A stretch of 56,893 nt of DNA from an uncultured Roseateles sp. (GCA_946480605.1 CAMLKW010000005.1:1-56893), one strand, 5' to 3'. Counted from the stretch's first letter, positions 46,638 through 55,725 are shown. Program-made: numbers and translations. Notes: generated by a model not told the origin, from the letters alone.

Positions 46638-47585
46638 ATGCAGATCCTCGGACCCGATGCGCTGGTCTTTGGCGTCGACGACGTCGCCGCCTGCGCGCAA
46701 TTCCTGACCGACTACGGCCTCACGCCGGTCGGCGCCTCCGATGCCGACGGCCGCTTCGAGGCGGCTGACGGCACAGCAGTCATCATTGCCCACGCCGACG
46801 ACCCCACGCTGCCGCCGCCGTTGGGAACCGCCAGCCTGCTGCGCAAGACCGTCTACGGCGTCAAGGACGCCGCTGCACTGGCAGCCATCGCCGAAGAACT
46901 GGGCCGCGACCGCGAGGTCAAGCGCCTGGCCGATGGCTCCCTCGAAGCGCACGACGACATGGGCTTTCTGCTGGGCTTCCAGGTCAGCGTCCGCCGGCCG
47001 CTGGCCCTGCGCGGCGAGACCGCCAACCTGCCCGGCGCGCCGGCCCGCGGCCTCAACGCCGTCGCGGTGCAGGAGGACACCCGGCACCAGCCGCTGACGC
47101 TGTCGCATGTCGTCTATTTCGTGCCCGACGCGGCCAAGGCCGAGGCCTTCTACGTCGAGCGGCTGGGCTTCCGCTGCACCGACCGACTGCTGGGCGCCGG
47201 CCCCTTCCTGCGCCCGGCCGGTACCGACGACCACCACACGCTGTTCCTGATCCAGACCCCGCCGTTCATGAAGGGCATCGAGCACTTCACCTTCCACATG
47301 AGCGGCCCCACCGCGGTCATGCAGAACGGCTACCGCCTCGTCGCCAAGGGCTACCAGAGCTTCTGGGGCCCGGGCCGGCACAAGATGGGCTCGAACTGGT
47401 TCTGGTACTTCAACAGCCCGCTGGCCACGCATGTGGAGTACGACGCCGACATGGACCAGCACGACGACAGCTGGACCGCCCGTGCCGTGCCGCTGAGCGC
47501 CGATGCGTCGCAGGCCTTCCTGTTCCAGTCGCGCGACAAGTGGGCGCCGGGCGGGCCGCCACCCGGGGCCGGCGGCCCGCGCTGA
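46638..47585 (+). CDS. Two-domain VOC extradiol dioxygenase (FdeC-like)
   Basis: A 315-residue protein with two VOC domains, the second holding the iron site: His in SHVVYFVPDAAKAEAFYVER, His in DDHHTLFLIQTP, Glu in THVEYDADMD. This is the type I extradiol dioxygenase arrangement. In flavonoid breakdown the related FdeC opens a hydroxylated A ring. It lies between the hydrolase and the ferredoxin genes and is read with them. A ring-cleaving role is well supported, the substrate only by context. Confidence 0.86.
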   Translation: MQILGPDALVFGVDDVAACAQFLTDYGLTPVGASDADGRFEAADGTAVIIAHADDPTLPPPLGTASLLRKTVYGVKDAAALAAIAEELGRDREVKRLADGSLEAHDDMGFLLGFQVSVRRPLALRGETANLPGAPARGLNAVAVQEDTRHQPLTLSHVVYFVPDAAKAEAFYVERLGFRCTDRLLGAGPFLRPAGTDDHHTLFLIQTPPFMKGIEHFTFHMSGPTAVMQNGYRLVAKGYQSFWGPGRHKMGSNWFWYFNSPLATHVEYDADMDQHDDSWTARAVPLSADASQAFLFQSRDKWAPGGPPPGAGGPR

Positions 47586-47589
47586 GCCC

Positions 47590-47946
47590 ATGACCCGGCT
47601 GTGCCACCAGCAAGACCTGGCCGAGGGCCAGGCCCGCGGCTTCGACCCGACCGGCACCGGCCAGGACCAGCTGCTGCTGGTGCGCCACGCCGGCCGCCTG
47701 CATGCCTGGCGCAATGCCTGCCCGCATGTGGACGGCGCGCCGCTGGCCTGGCGGCGTGACGCCTACCTCAGCGCCGACCGCCGCCACATCGTCTGCTACG
47801 CCCACGGCGCCCGCTTCGACCCCACCACCGGCCATTGCATCGCAGGCCCCGCGCTCGGCAGCGCGCTGACACCCGTGGCCATCGACATCAAGAACGACGG
47901 CGAGGTCCACCTCGCCCAACCCCTGACCCAGGAGACAACCCCATGA
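47590..47946 (+). CDS. Rieske-type [2Fe-2S] ferredoxin
   Basis: A 118-residue Rieske protein. Its cluster ligands are visible as C-P-H in NACPHVDGAPLAW and C-Y-A-H in IVCYAHGARFDP, the usual C-x-H...C-x2-H. It lacks a catalytic domain, so it is an electron carrier, possibly for the neighbouring oxygenases. The last codons overlap the monooxygenase start (ATGA), so the two are co-translated. Confidence 0.92.
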   Translation: MTRLCHQQDLAEGQARGFDPTGTGQDQLLLVRHAGRLHAWRNACPHVDGAPLAWRRDAYLSADRRHIVCYAHGARFDPTTGHCIAGPALGSALTPVAIDIKNDGEVHLAQPLTQETTP

Positions 47947-49073
47947 GCCTCGCAGCCTCCCGCATCCTCGTCGTCGGTGGCGGCTTCTCCGGCATGGCCG
48001 CCGCCATCGAATGCGCCAAGCGCGGCGCCCAGGTCGAACTGGTCGAGATCGACCCCGACTGGCGCAACTACGGCGCCGGCATCAGCCTGGGCGGCGCCAC
48101 CTTGCGCGCCTTCCGCCAGCTGGGCGTGCTGGACGAATTCCTGCGGCAAGGCGCCGCCAGCGACGGCGTGCAGCTGCGCCTGCCGCACGGCCAGCCCATC
48201 GGCGAGCTGCCCACGCCGCGCATCGCCGGGCCCGACGTGCCCGGCGGCGGCGCCATCATGCGGCCGGTGCTGGCCCGCATCCTGGCCCAGGCCACGCGCG
48301 CCAGCGGCACGCAGGTGCGGCTGGGCTGCACCTTCACCGCCATCGAGCAGGACGCCGACGGCGTGACCGTCGCCTTCACCGACGGCCGCCGGGAGCGCTA
48401 CGACCTGGTCATCGGCGCCGACGGCCTGTACTCCAAGATGCGCAGCGCCGTGCTGCCCGACGCGCCGACGCCGCAGTACAGCGGCCAGGCCGTGTGGCGC
48501 GCGGTGCTGCCGCGCCCGCCCGAGCTCAAGACCATCACGATGTGGATGGGCGGCGCCGTCAAGCCGGGCGTCAACCCGGTGTCGGCCGACGAGCTCTACC
48601 TGTTCGTCACCGAGCACCGGCCCAGCAACGACTTCGTCGACCCCGCCACCTTCGCCGACACGCTCAAGGCCCTGCTGGCGCCCTTCCCCGACCCGCTGCT
48701 GCAAGGCCTGCGCGCGCAGCTCACGGCCGACTCGCAGATCGTCTTCCGCCCGCTGGAAGGCCTGCTGGTGCGCGGCGACTGGTACCGCGGCCGCGTCGTG
48801 CTGATCGGCGACACGGTGCATGCGACCACACCCCACCTGGCCTCGGGCGCCTGCATCGGGCTGGAAGACGCCATCGTGCTGGCCGACGAGCTGGGCAAGG
48901 CCAGCAACGTGCCCGCCGCGCTGGCGGCCTTCCAGGCCCGCCGCTACGAGCGCTGCCGCATGGTGGTGGACAACTCGGCGCGGCTGGGCCACATCGAGAT
49001 GGAAGGCGGCTCCAAGGAGGAGCACGGCCAGATCATGCGCGAGTCGCTGATGGCGCTGGCCCAAGCCATCTGA
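47943..49073 (+). CDS. FAD-dependent aromatic monooxygenase (FdeE-like)
   Basis: A 376-residue class A flavin monooxygenase. FAD-binding GxGxxG: ILVVGGGFSGMAAAIECAKR; second motif GAD in VIGADGLYSKMR; third motif GD in VLIGDTVHATTPHLASGACIGLED. Such enzymes hydroxylate an aromatic ring ortho to an OH. In Herbaspirillum the related FdeE hydroxylates naringenin at C8. Here it would prepare the aglycone for ring cleavage by the dioxygenase. Its substrate is inferred from the operon. Confidence 0.9.
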   Translation: MSLAASRILVVGGGFSGMAAAIECAKRGAQVELVEIDPDWRNYGAGISLGGATLRAFRQLGVLDEFLRQGAASDGVQLRLPHGQPIGELPTPRIAGPDVPGGGAIMRPVLARILAQATRASGTQVRLGCTFTAIEQDADGVTVAFTDGRRERYDLVIGADGLYSKMRSAVLPDAPTPQYSGQAVWRAVLPRPPELKTITMWMGGAVKPGVNPVSADELYLFVTEHRPSNDFVDPATFADTLKALLAPFPDPLLQGLRAQLTADSQIVFRPLEGLLVRGDWYRGRVVLIGDTVHATTPHLASGACIGLEDAIVLADELGKASNVPAALAAFQARRYERCRMVVDNSARLGHIEMEGGSKEEHGQIMRESLMALAQAI

Positions 49074-49084
49074 GGAGCAGCCCG

Positions 49085-49888
49085 ATGCGACCGCCCCGCC
49101 GCCCACGCCGCCTCGTCGACCTGTCGATCTACCTGGAGAACGACGTCCTGTCCGACCCGCCACCGCTGGCGCCCAAGATCACCTACCAGAAGCACCAGGA
49201 CACGCTGCACGAGTTCATGGCCATGATCCCGGGCACCCGGCCCGAGGACTACCCCGACGGCGAGGCCGCCGCCGCCGAATGGGTGACGCTGACCACCCAC
49301 AACGGCACCCACCTCGACGCGCCCTGGCATTTCCACTCCACGCAGGACGCCAAGAACGGCGGCAGCCGCCCCAGCATCACCATCGACGAGGTGCCGCTGG
49401 ACTGGTGCCTGCAGCCCGGCGTCAAGCTGGACTTCCGCCACCTGCCCGATGGCCATGTGGCCACCGCCGCCGAGGTCGAGGCCGAGCTGGCCCGCATCGG
49501 CTGGGAACTGCAGCCGCTGGACATCGTGCTCGTCAACACCCGCGCCGGCTCGCGCTACGGCCAGCCCGACTACCTCGGCGCCGGCTGCGGCATGGGCTAC
49601 GAGGCCACCATGTACCTGCTGGAACGCGGCGTGCGCCTGACCGGCACCGATGCCTGGAGCTGGGACGCGCCGTTCTCGTACACGGCCAAGAAAGTGGCGG
49701 CCACCGGCGACACCTCGCTGATCTGGGAAGGCCACAAGGCCGGCCGCGACATCGGCTACTGCCACCTGGAGAAGCTGCACAACCTGGAGGCCCTGCCCGC
49801 GCACGGCTTCCTGGTCAGCTGCTTCCCGCACAAGATCCGCGGCGCCTCCGCCGGCTGGACGCGCGCCGTCGCCATTTTTGAAGACTGA
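49085..49888 (+). CDS. Cyclase-family (kynurenine formamidase-like) metal hydrolase
   Basis: A 267-residue cyclase-fold hydrolase. The metal-binding motif is THNGTHLDAPWHFHS (H-x-G-T-H-x-D-x-P-x-H), with SIYLENDVLSDPP at the N-terminus and TDAWSWD further on. Members hydrolyse amides, lactones or ring-fission products. The start is supported by GAGGAG 8 bases upstream. It lies between the monooxygenase and the FAH gene and probably acts on a ring-fission intermediate. Confidence 0.88.
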   Translation: MRPPRRPRRLVDLSIYLENDVLSDPPPLAPKITYQKHQDTLHEFMAMIPGTRPEDYPDGEAAAAEWVTLTTHNGTHLDAPWHFHSTQDAKNGGSRPSITIDEVPLDWCLQPGVKLDFRHLPDGHVATAAEVEAELARIGWELQPLDIVLVNTRAGSRYGQPDYLGAGCGMGYEATMYLLERGVRLTGTDAWSWDAPFSYTAKKVAATGDTSLIWEGHKAGRDIGYCHLEKLHNLEALPAHGFLVSCFPHKIRGASAGWTRAVAIFED

Positions 49889-49893
49889 ACGCC

Positions 49894-50877
49894 ATGCGCC
49901 TCGCCACCCTCAACGACGGCAGCCTGGACGGCCGCCTCATCCTCGTGTCGCAGGACGGGCGCCATGCCACCCCGGCACCGGCCGCGACGCTGATCGATGC
50001 GCTGCTGAACTGGACACAGGCCGAACCCGCGCTGCGCGAATGCGCGGCCGCCCTCGAAACCGGCAAGGCCTCGACCTTCGAGTTCGACCCGCGACGCTGC
50101 GCCGCGCCCTTGCCGCGCAGCCCGCAGTGGCTGGACGCCTCGGCCTTCCTGAACCACGGCCGGCTGATGGAGCGCGCCTTCGGCACGCCGCCCATCCCCG
50201 ACTTCGACACCATCCCCGTGATGTACCAGGGCGCCAGCGACGATTTCCTGGGCCCGCACGACGACGTGCCGCTGCCCGGCGAGGCCGACGGCATCGACTT
50301 CGAGGGCGAGTTCGGCGTCATCGTCGGCGAGGTGCCCATGGGCGCGACGCCCGCGCAGGCGCTGGCTGCCGTGCGCCTGGTGGTGCAGCTCAACGATTGG
50401 AGCCTGCGTGCGCTGGGCCAGCGCGAGGTCCGCACCGGTTTCGGCTTCCTGCAGGCCAAGCCGTCCACCGCGTTTGCACCCATCGCCGTCACGCCAGACG
50501 CGCTGGGCCCGGCCTGGCAGGCCGGCCGGCTGCAGCTGCGGCTGCATGTGGACTGGAACGGACGCCGCGTCGGCACGCCGTCGGCCGCGGAGATGAACTT
50601 CGACTTCGGCCAGCTGATCGCCCATGCCGCGCGCACGCGCCGGCTGCGCGCCGGCACGCTGGTCGGCTCGGGCACGGTGTCCAACGCCGACCGCGCCGCC
50701 GGTTCGGCTTGCATTGCTGAGCTGCGCATGGTGGAGAAGCTGACGCATGGCGAGATCCGCACCGGCTTCATGAAGTTCGGTGACCGCGTGCGCATGCAGG
50801 CCTGTCTGCCCAGCGGCGAACCGGGGCCCTTCGGCGCGATGGAGCAGCAGGTGGTGCCTGCAAGCCCGCAGCGATGA
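49894..50877 (+). CDS. Fumarylacetoacetate hydrolase family protein
   Basis: A 327-residue FAH-family hydrolase. Metal-binding acids are in DFEGEFGVIVGEVP (E-x-E region) and VQLNDWSLR (Asp), and the C-terminal core has GSGTVSNAD. It cleaves C-C bonds of beta-diketones such as fumarylpyruvate or related acids. As the last gene of the operon it could split the final ring-fission product into central metabolites. A 332-base stretch without a gene follows (50878-51209). Confidence 0.9.
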   Translation: MRLATLNDGSLDGRLILVSQDGRHATPAPAATLIDALLNWTQAEPALRECAAALETGKASTFEFDPRRCAAPLPRSPQWLDASAFLNHGRLMERAFGTPPIPDFDTIPVMYQGASDDFLGPHDDVPLPGEADGIDFEGEFGVIVGEVPMGATPAQALAAVRLVVQLNDWSLRALGQREVRTGFGFLQAKPSTAFAPIAVTPDALGPAWQAGRLQLRLHVDWNGRRVGTPSAAEMNFDFGQLIAHAARTRRLRAGTLVGSGTVSNADRAAGSACIAELRMVEKLTHGEIRTGFMKFGDRVRMQACLPSGEPGPFGAMEQQVVPASPQR

Positions 50878-50921
50878 CCCGGCTTGTCTGCCTAGGCGGC
50901 GCTCAGATCGCCGTGTCGTCG

Positions 50922-50976
50922 TCGCTGGACTCGCAGCCACGGACTCTGCCGTCCAGCGAAGCAAACACAAGTTTGC
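50922..50976 (+). terminator. Hairpins after the ring-cleavage operon
   Basis: TCGCTGGAC (50922-50930) pairs perfectly with GTCCAGCGA (50951-50959) across a 20-base loop. GCAAAC-ACAA-GTTTGC (50961-50976) follows directly. Together they lie 45 bases after the operon stop and may end transcription, although no T-run follows. Confidence 0.4.
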
Positions 50977-51090
50977 AGGCGGCGACAGTGGCGACAGATG
51001 TCGAAGTTCTTTGAATCCTGAACTCGGGGCGCATGGAAATTCAATGAGTTGCAGCATCTCGGCTCATGCGATTCTGGACGGCCAGCTCGC

Positions 51091-51138
51091 TGAGTTCTGA
51101 ACATTTCAGGTTTGCGTTCATTGAGTTCTGAACTTTTC
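51091..51138. repeat. Short direct repeat in the operon-RNA repair junction
   Basis: TGAGTTCTGAACATTTC (51091-51107) and TGAGTTCTGAACTTTTC (51122-51138) differ at one base and are 31 bases apart from start to start. A weaker TGAGTT copy lies at 51045. The stretch 50878-51209 has no gene. The repeats mark the border between the catabolic operon and the RNA-repair island and could be a transposon end or recombination scar. Confidence 0.5.
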
Positions 51139-51209
51139 TTGACCGTCCGGGCCGACCGTTGGGATCAAGCGTCAGAAGCGCATGGCGTCCAGATACTGCC
51201 GTCCTTCGC

Positions 51210-51764
51210 TCATGCCGCCTGGTTGGCCCTCAGCATGTTGCAGAACAGTGCGCCCTGCTCGATGGCGTCGTCAAGCGCCACGTGGGTGTGAGGCAGTTTG
51301 TCAAACCAATTGCGGGGCATGTTCCGCTTCGCGCTGTCGCGGTAGCCCGTCTTCAAGACAGCCATGGCGTAGGTCTTCATGTCGAGCGCCGAGTGGCTGA
51401 AGGGGCTCTCGCCCACAAACCGCATCAAATACCAGTACACGAACAGAAAGTCGAAGCCGGCCGGGTAGGCCACGAAGACTGGCTTGCCACCCAAGGCCTT
51501 GATCCACGCCACGTAGGCCTGCATCGCGACTTCCGGTGATTGCAGATCGGAGCGACACGCCGCCCACGCGTCAGGCTGGGTAGCCCACCAGGCTGCTGTT
51601 GCCGGGTGGGCCGTGGCGCCGCCCAGCGTCTCCAGGTTGGCGGTGAAGGTGCTGATGAGTTGCTTGTCGGCCGTGTAGGCCGCCGAGCCGAAGCTCAGCA
51701 TGGAATGCGGGCCGGGGATGGGTCCATCAGTCTCGACGTCGGTGCTGATGTAGATCTCTTTCAT
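51210..51764 (-). CDS. DEDDh-type 3'-5' exonuclease
   Basis: A 184-residue exonuclease-fold protein. N-terminal [12 protein letters not shown] holds the first Asp/Glu pair; [17 protein letters not shown] carries the second block; [13 protein letters not shown] has the catalytic His-Asp pair. This is the minimal RNase T/oligoribonuclease-like fold. The start at 51764 gives this N-terminus; a longer frame adds unrelated residues. It lies 50 bases after kptA on the same strand, in a region of RNA-repair genes, so RNA end trimming is a reasonable guess. Confidence 0.83.
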   Translation of the reverse strand: MKEIYISTDVETDGPIPGPHSMLSFGSAAYTADKQLISTFTANLETLGGATAHPATAAWWATQPDAWAACRSDLQSPEVAMQAYVAWIKALGGKPVFVAYPAGFDFLFVYWYLMRFVGESPFSHSALDMKTYAMAVLKTGYRDSAKRNMPRNWFDKLPHTHVALDDAIEQGALFCNMLRANQAA

Positions 51765-51814
51765 TGCTTTCTTGAATCTTGTTCTTCGTTGGCCCAGGTG
51801 CTTCCAAAGGGCGC

Positions 51815-52363
51815 TCAGGGCCAACTGATGAAGCGGCTCGGCACGGCATCTGCAAGCCAGAAGGTGAAATTGGCTTGGTAGAAGACGATGCCCTCGGCAT
51901 GCGCGCGCTTCGCGTCGACCTCCAGCAGGCAGGCGGCGCCATGCCTGCCCCCCACCGAGATTGCCAACTGGCGGTCGGTGGTGAGATGGACGTACTGGCG
52001 CTTCATGGGCAACAGCCCCACAGCACGGATCTGGCCGAGCGCGTCGCAGGCAGTGCCGTGAAAGAGCACTGCCGGAGGCTCCGCCGGCACCAGCGCGATC
52101 CGATCCGCCAAGGAGTGCCCGTAGTTGGCACGAACCGCATCCCCTTGGATGGCATACCGTTGCTTCTGCGGCTCGACGAGCGCCACGACGGCCTTGACGG
52201 TCTCTGGCGTCACCGCCGGGATCGACTGCCGAAGTGCATGGACCAGCTCATCCAGTGAAACGTAGCCCTCCGGGTCGAGCTGCAAACCGCCTCGCTCCGG
52301 CGCATGGCGTAGCAGGTAGGCCATCTGCTTGCTGACTTGCTTGAGCAGTTTCACGTCGGTCAT
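51815..52363 (-). CDS. kptA: RNA 2'-phosphotransferase Tpt1/KptA
   Basis: A 182-residue KptA-type enzyme that removes an internal RNA 2'-phosphate using NAD+. N-terminal [29 protein letters not shown] is the family start (broken here into [15 protein letters not shown] and [12 protein letters not shown]). Catalytic features are [13 protein letters not shown] (the H-G-T block) and QYVHLTTD. The ATG at 52363 overlaps the LysR stop (ATGA). In RNA repair KptA removes the 2'-phosphate left by some ligases, which fits the nearby rtcB/rtcA genes. Confidence 0.92.
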   Translation of the reverse strand: MTDVKLLKQVSKQMAYLLRHAPERGGLQLDPEGYVSLDELVHALRQSIPAVTPETVKAVVALVEPQKQRYAIQGDAVRANYGHSLADRIALVPAEPPAVLFHGTACDALGQIRAVGLLPMKRQYVHLTTDRQLAISVGGRHGAACLLEVDAKRAHAEGIVFYQANFTFWLADAVPSRFISWP

Positions 52364-53253
52364 GTGGACGTCTTCCATGCATTGCCGTGGTCATGCAATG
52401 CGGCCCGTAGTTGACCGCCGGGCGTGGACTTGGCGAGGCCACGCAGGTGGAAGCAGTGATACCGCAGCACTGGCAGTTCGGGCAGCGACACGGGTACCAC
52501 GCCAGCAGGCATGCGGCAGCAAGCATTGACGACGGCAACGCCAGCGCCCATGGCTACGAAGCTGAGCATCAACTCCCAACCATTCGCCTCCATTGCGACT
52601 TCCCACGACACCTCTGCGGACCGCAGCAGTGCAGCGAGCATTTCGCGGTGCGGCCGACCTCGCGGCGGCACCACCAGCCGCTCGCCGGCCAGGTCCGTCA
52701 GCTTGATGCGGGCCCGCCGCGCCAGGCGATGCGATTCCGGCACGGCCAGCGCCTGACCGACCGTCGTGAGCAAGGTTGACTGAAGCTGGTCGGGGACGTC
52801 GTCCAGAGGCGCGACGCCCAGTTGTGCCTTGCCGCCGAGCACCGCGGCGAGGGCCTCCTCACGATTCAGCGTGAGCAACCGAAGCGCAGAAGGCGCAGTC
52901 CTTTGGAACGCCGAGATGCCCGCCCGGAGCAGGTAAAGGTACGCCCCCTCACCAGCGGCCAGTGTCACCGGGCGCTCGGCCAGGCCATGCAACTGGGCGA
53001 GCAAATCGGCTGTGCCGTCGTGCAGCTGACGCCCGTACCGGGCGATCAGCTCGCCATGCTCTGTGAGTTCCAAGGACCGACCGACACGGCGATAGAGCGG
53101 CCGGTCCAGTCGTTCACTCAACTTACGCACCTTGACATGCAAGGCGGGCTGCGAGATGTGCAGTCGTCGAGCGGCTTCGCTGAAGTTCAACGAATCGGCA
53201 AATGCGGCGAATGCCTTCACGGCATCCAGGTCAAGGTTTGTAGATGGCGGCAT
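52360..53253 (-). CDS. LysR-family regulator co-transcribed with kptA
   Basis: A 297-residue LysR protein: HTH EAARRLHISQPALHVKVRKL in residues about 27-46, then a substrate-binding domain. Its stop overlaps the kptA start by 4 bases, so regulator and KptA are translated together. It is divergent from the HAD gene over a 103-base gap that may hold its binding sites. A LysR regulator in an RNA-repair operon is unusual, since the known regulator of rtcBA is RtcR. Confidence 0.9.
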   Translation of the reverse strand: MPPSTNLDLDAVKAFAAFADSLNFSEAARRLHISQPALHVKVRKLSERLDRPLYRRVGRSLELTEHGELIARYGRQLHDGTADLLAQLHGLAERPVTLAAGEGAYLYLLRAGISAFQRTAPSALRLLTLNREEALAAVLGGKAQLGVAPLDDVPDQLQSTLLTTVGQALAVPESHRLARRARIKLTDLAGERLVVPPRGRPHREMLAALLRSAEVSWEVAMEANGWELMLSFVAMGAGVAVVNACCRMPAGVVPVSLPELPVLRYHCFHLRGLAKSTPGGQLRAALHDHGNAWKTST

Positions 53254-53356
53254 GTATATCGCAGGACTATAGGTACTTTGCCATCAGTAGTTCCTGAATA
53301 GTCAGAGCCTTCCTAGCATTGCCACGCATCAACAACACACGACTCAGGGAGTTCCC

Positions 53357-53866
53357 ATGCAAAAGCTAGGCATCGACATCGGCCGCGTCCTCATCGCGCC
53401 AGACGCTCCGAACGGGCGCGCTGACACTTCATTCATCGGCGGCACGCTCGCGGACGCGCTGGCGACACCGCCATATCCAGGCATGTTCGACGCGGTCCCA
53501 GCACTTGTTCAACGATTCGAAGGGCGGGTCTGGCTGGTCTCGAAGGCCGGCCCCCGAGTTCAAGAGAAGACGCGACACTGGCTGCGCCACCACCGCTTCT
53601 TCGAGCGCACGGGCATCCCGCCTGACAACCTGCGCTTCTGCCTGGAGCGGGCGCAGAAGGCGGGCCACTGTGCCTCGCTGGGCATCACCCATTTCATCGA
53701 TGACCGACCCGATGTGCTTGACCACCTGGAGGGCGTGGTGCCGCATCGCTTCCTCTTTGGCCCCCAACGCAGGCCGGTCGGTTCCCGCGGGGCGGTGGCG
53801 GTCGTCGATTGGCGAGCGGCCGCCGAGGCTGTCAAGGCAAGCCTCAGCAGCCCCGTTACGGCATGA
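53357..53866 (+). CDS. HAD-like phosphatase of the RNA-repair island
   Basis: A 169-residue HAD-type protein. Motif I is in LGIDIGRVLIAPD, motif II Ser in WLVSKAGPRVQEK, motif IV in THFIDDRPDVLDH. The second Asp of motif I is replaced by Gly (DIGRV), so it may be a weak or specialised phosphatase, or a binding protein. GGGAG lies 6 bases before the ATG. It could process 3'-phosphate or 2'-phosphate RNA ends, which is an inference from the neighbours. Its 3' end overlaps rtcA by 11 bases. Confidence 0.75.
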   Translation: MQKLGIDIGRVLIAPDAPNGRADTSFIGGTLADALATPPYPGMFDAVPALVQRFEGRVWLVSKAGPRVQEKTRHWLRHHRFFERTGIPPDNLRFCLERAQKAGHCASLGITHFIDDRPDVLDHLEGVVPHRFLFGPQRRPVGSRGAVAVVDWRAAAEAVKASLSSPVTA

Positions 53867-54890
53867 CCGCGACCCGCCATCCATCAACAACCTTCTCGGT
53901 CTGGATGCCCACCGGCAAGAACTTCTGGATCGTCTCGAAGTTCGTGGTGGCATGGTCGGTCAGCTCGGTGGCCGTGTAGCTGGCGCCGCGTTCGCGCTGC
54001 CAGACGGCCAGAGCCAGCGGCAGGACCCACTGATCCGTGAGGTTGGGCCCCACCGCGGCATGGCTGACCTGGAAGGCGCGAACTTCACGCACCACCTCCC
54101 TGGCCACCTGCTCCGCGCTCACGCCCTTTTCACCGAAGGCCGTGAATACCTCGCTGACGTTCTCGTAGACGAGGGTTGCGAGCAGCGCATTGCCCGGGCC
54201 CTCGTTCTGCCGGCAGGCGGCCTCACGCAATTGGCTATCGGTCCAGCCCAGGCTCGTGCCCAGCTGCTCCAGCTCGCGACGGGTGACGGAGCGCGGCAGC
54301 GCCGGCGCGAAGCATTCGGCGTAGCTCTCCACCTTTGCCCCACGGTTGTTCAGGTCGAAGGGCTGCAGGCTGTCTTTCGCCGGCCAGATCGTGACGTCGA
54401 TCTCGCCGCCACCGGCGGGGTAAAAGCCCAGCCGGCGCAGCACCAGGTCGGCCTTCGCGCCGAGCTTGGCCAGCAGCGGCGCATAGGCGCGCTCCAAGAA
54501 GTGGAAGGGCGGCGCCATCGGGTTGTGCGTGCCGCCGCCCAACTTCAGGCGGCTGGGCGCATCCGCCAGCATCAACGCGGGCCAGACGGTCTGCAGCACC
54601 AGTGTGCAACTGCCGGCGGTACCGACGTTGAAGACGTAGTCACCCGCACGCACCGCGCCCGGCGCGAAGACCAGGAATTGCGAGTTCAGCTCGGCGCCTT
54701 GGACTTCCGCGCCACACACCTCGGCCGCTGCGTTCACGCAGGTCAGGTGCTGGCGCATCAGACCGGGTTTCGCGCGGCCGGCGCGGATCTTGGTCAGCGT
54801 GAAGGGCTGGCCCGTGCACATGGCCAGGGCCAGCGACGTCCGCAGGATTTGTCCTCCGCCCTCGCCGACGGAGCCATCGATTTCGATCAT
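53856..54890 (-). CDS. rtcA: RNA 3'-terminal phosphate cyclase RtcA
   Basis: A 344-residue RtcA that turns an RNA 3'-phosphate into a 2',3'-cyclic phosphate with ATP. The N-terminus MIEIDGSVGEGGGQILRTSL is the family signature. Further blocks are IRAGRAKPGLMRQHL, GTAGSCTLVLQTVWPAL, GGGTHNPMAPP and, near the C-terminus, DHATTNFETI with the nucleotide-linked His. It follows the RlaP-type gene with a 19-base gap and belongs to the rtcB operon. Confidence 0.96.
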   Translation of the reverse strand: MIEIDGSVGEGGGQILRTSLALAMCTGQPFTLTKIRAGRAKPGLMRQHLTCVNAAAEVCGAEVQGAELNSQFLVFAPGAVRAGDYVFNVGTAGSCTLVLQTVWPALMLADAPSRLKLGGGTHNPMAPPFHFLERAYAPLLAKLGAKADLVLRRLGFYPAGGGEIDVTIWPAKDSLQPFDLNNRGAKVESYAECFAPALPRSVTRRELEQLGTSLGWTDSQLREAACRQNEGPGNALLATLVYENVSEVFTAFGEKGVSAEQVAREVVREVRAFQVSHAAVGPNLTDQWVLPLALAVWQRERGASYTATELTDHATTNFETIQKFLPVGIQTEKVVDGWRVAVMP

Positions 54891-54909
54891 TTCTTGTTCT
54901 CTTGTTGTT

Positions 54910-55725
54910 CTAGGTCTCGGCGCCGAAGTGCAGGACGGCGTCATGCAGGTACTGATCCTGCAGCCTGGCATCCGCCTTCGGCCCTTTGTCCGGCGCGAAG
55001 CTCATCGCTTCGGCCAGCTCCGCCTCGATGAAGTTGTGGATGCCGACCCAGCGAGGGCTGGTCGCCGATTCGCCGGCGCGCATCTTGATCTCCAGCAGCG
55101 CGTTCACTTCGTCGAGCACCGCACGGTCGGTCAGCGTCTGGCTGGCGAGTTCGGCGAAGCGCATCGGCGGCACGCCGCGGCCTTCGCGAATCCACCGCGC
55201 CGCCAGCAAAGGGCGCAGCACGTAGAGGTACATCTTGTAGCGAACGACCTCGCCGTACAGGTGCTCGCGCAGGTTCTTCTTGGCCATCGACACATAGTGG
55301 TGATAGCCCCGCACCGGCGAGAAGCCCTCCTCGGCCAGCTTGCGCAGGCGTGCGACCCACTCGGCATCCTGCTGATAGACGATGGGCGAACGCAGCCACT
55401 CCAGCAGCGTCGGGTTGGACTCCTTCAGCAGCTGCAGCGTCTTGCGCAGGTCCCAGCCGTTGATGTCCAGCTCACCGCTGATGGGCTGCTCGATGACATC
55501 GCGGCCCGGCTCCACGGTCAGGTACCAAGGCAAGCGGTTCACGTAGATGAACCGCACGTCGTAGTCGCTGTCAGGCGACGCGAACCCCCAGCCGCGGCTG
55601 CCGGATTCGCAGGCAAACAGCACCTTCACGTCGTGCTGCTGTTCCATGGCCGCCAGGTTCTGAAGCACGGTGGCGCGCATCTCATCCGAGACGGGATGGG
55701 CGCTTAAAACGGACTCTTCTTTCAT
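54910..55725 (-). CDS. RlaP-type nucleotidyltransferase (DNA polymerase beta superfamily)
   Basis: A 271-residue nucleotidyltransferase. The catalytic motif is FACESGSRGWGFASPDSDYD, with G-S-x10-D-x-D: the two Asp residues bind the metals. This family (PF10127, RlaP) is repeatedly found with RtcB and RtcA and is thought to add nucleotides to, or repair, damaged RNA ends, though the reaction is not established. The start is supported by GAGGAGGGA 5 bases upstream. It lies between rtcB and rtcA in one operon. Confidence 0.88.
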   Translation of the reverse strand: MKEESVLSAHPVSDEMRATVLQNLAAMEQQHDVKVLFACESGSRGWGFASPDSDYDVRFIYVNRLPWYLTVEPGRDVIEQPISGELDINGWDLRKTLQLLKESNPTLLEWLRSPIVYQQDAEWVARLRKLAEEGFSPVRGYHHYVSMAKKNLREHLYGEVVRYKMYLYVLRPLLAARWIREGRGVPPMRFAELASQTLTDRAVLDEVNALLEIKMRAGESATSPRWVGIHNFIEAELAEAMSFAPDKGPKADARLQDQYLHDAVLHFGAET

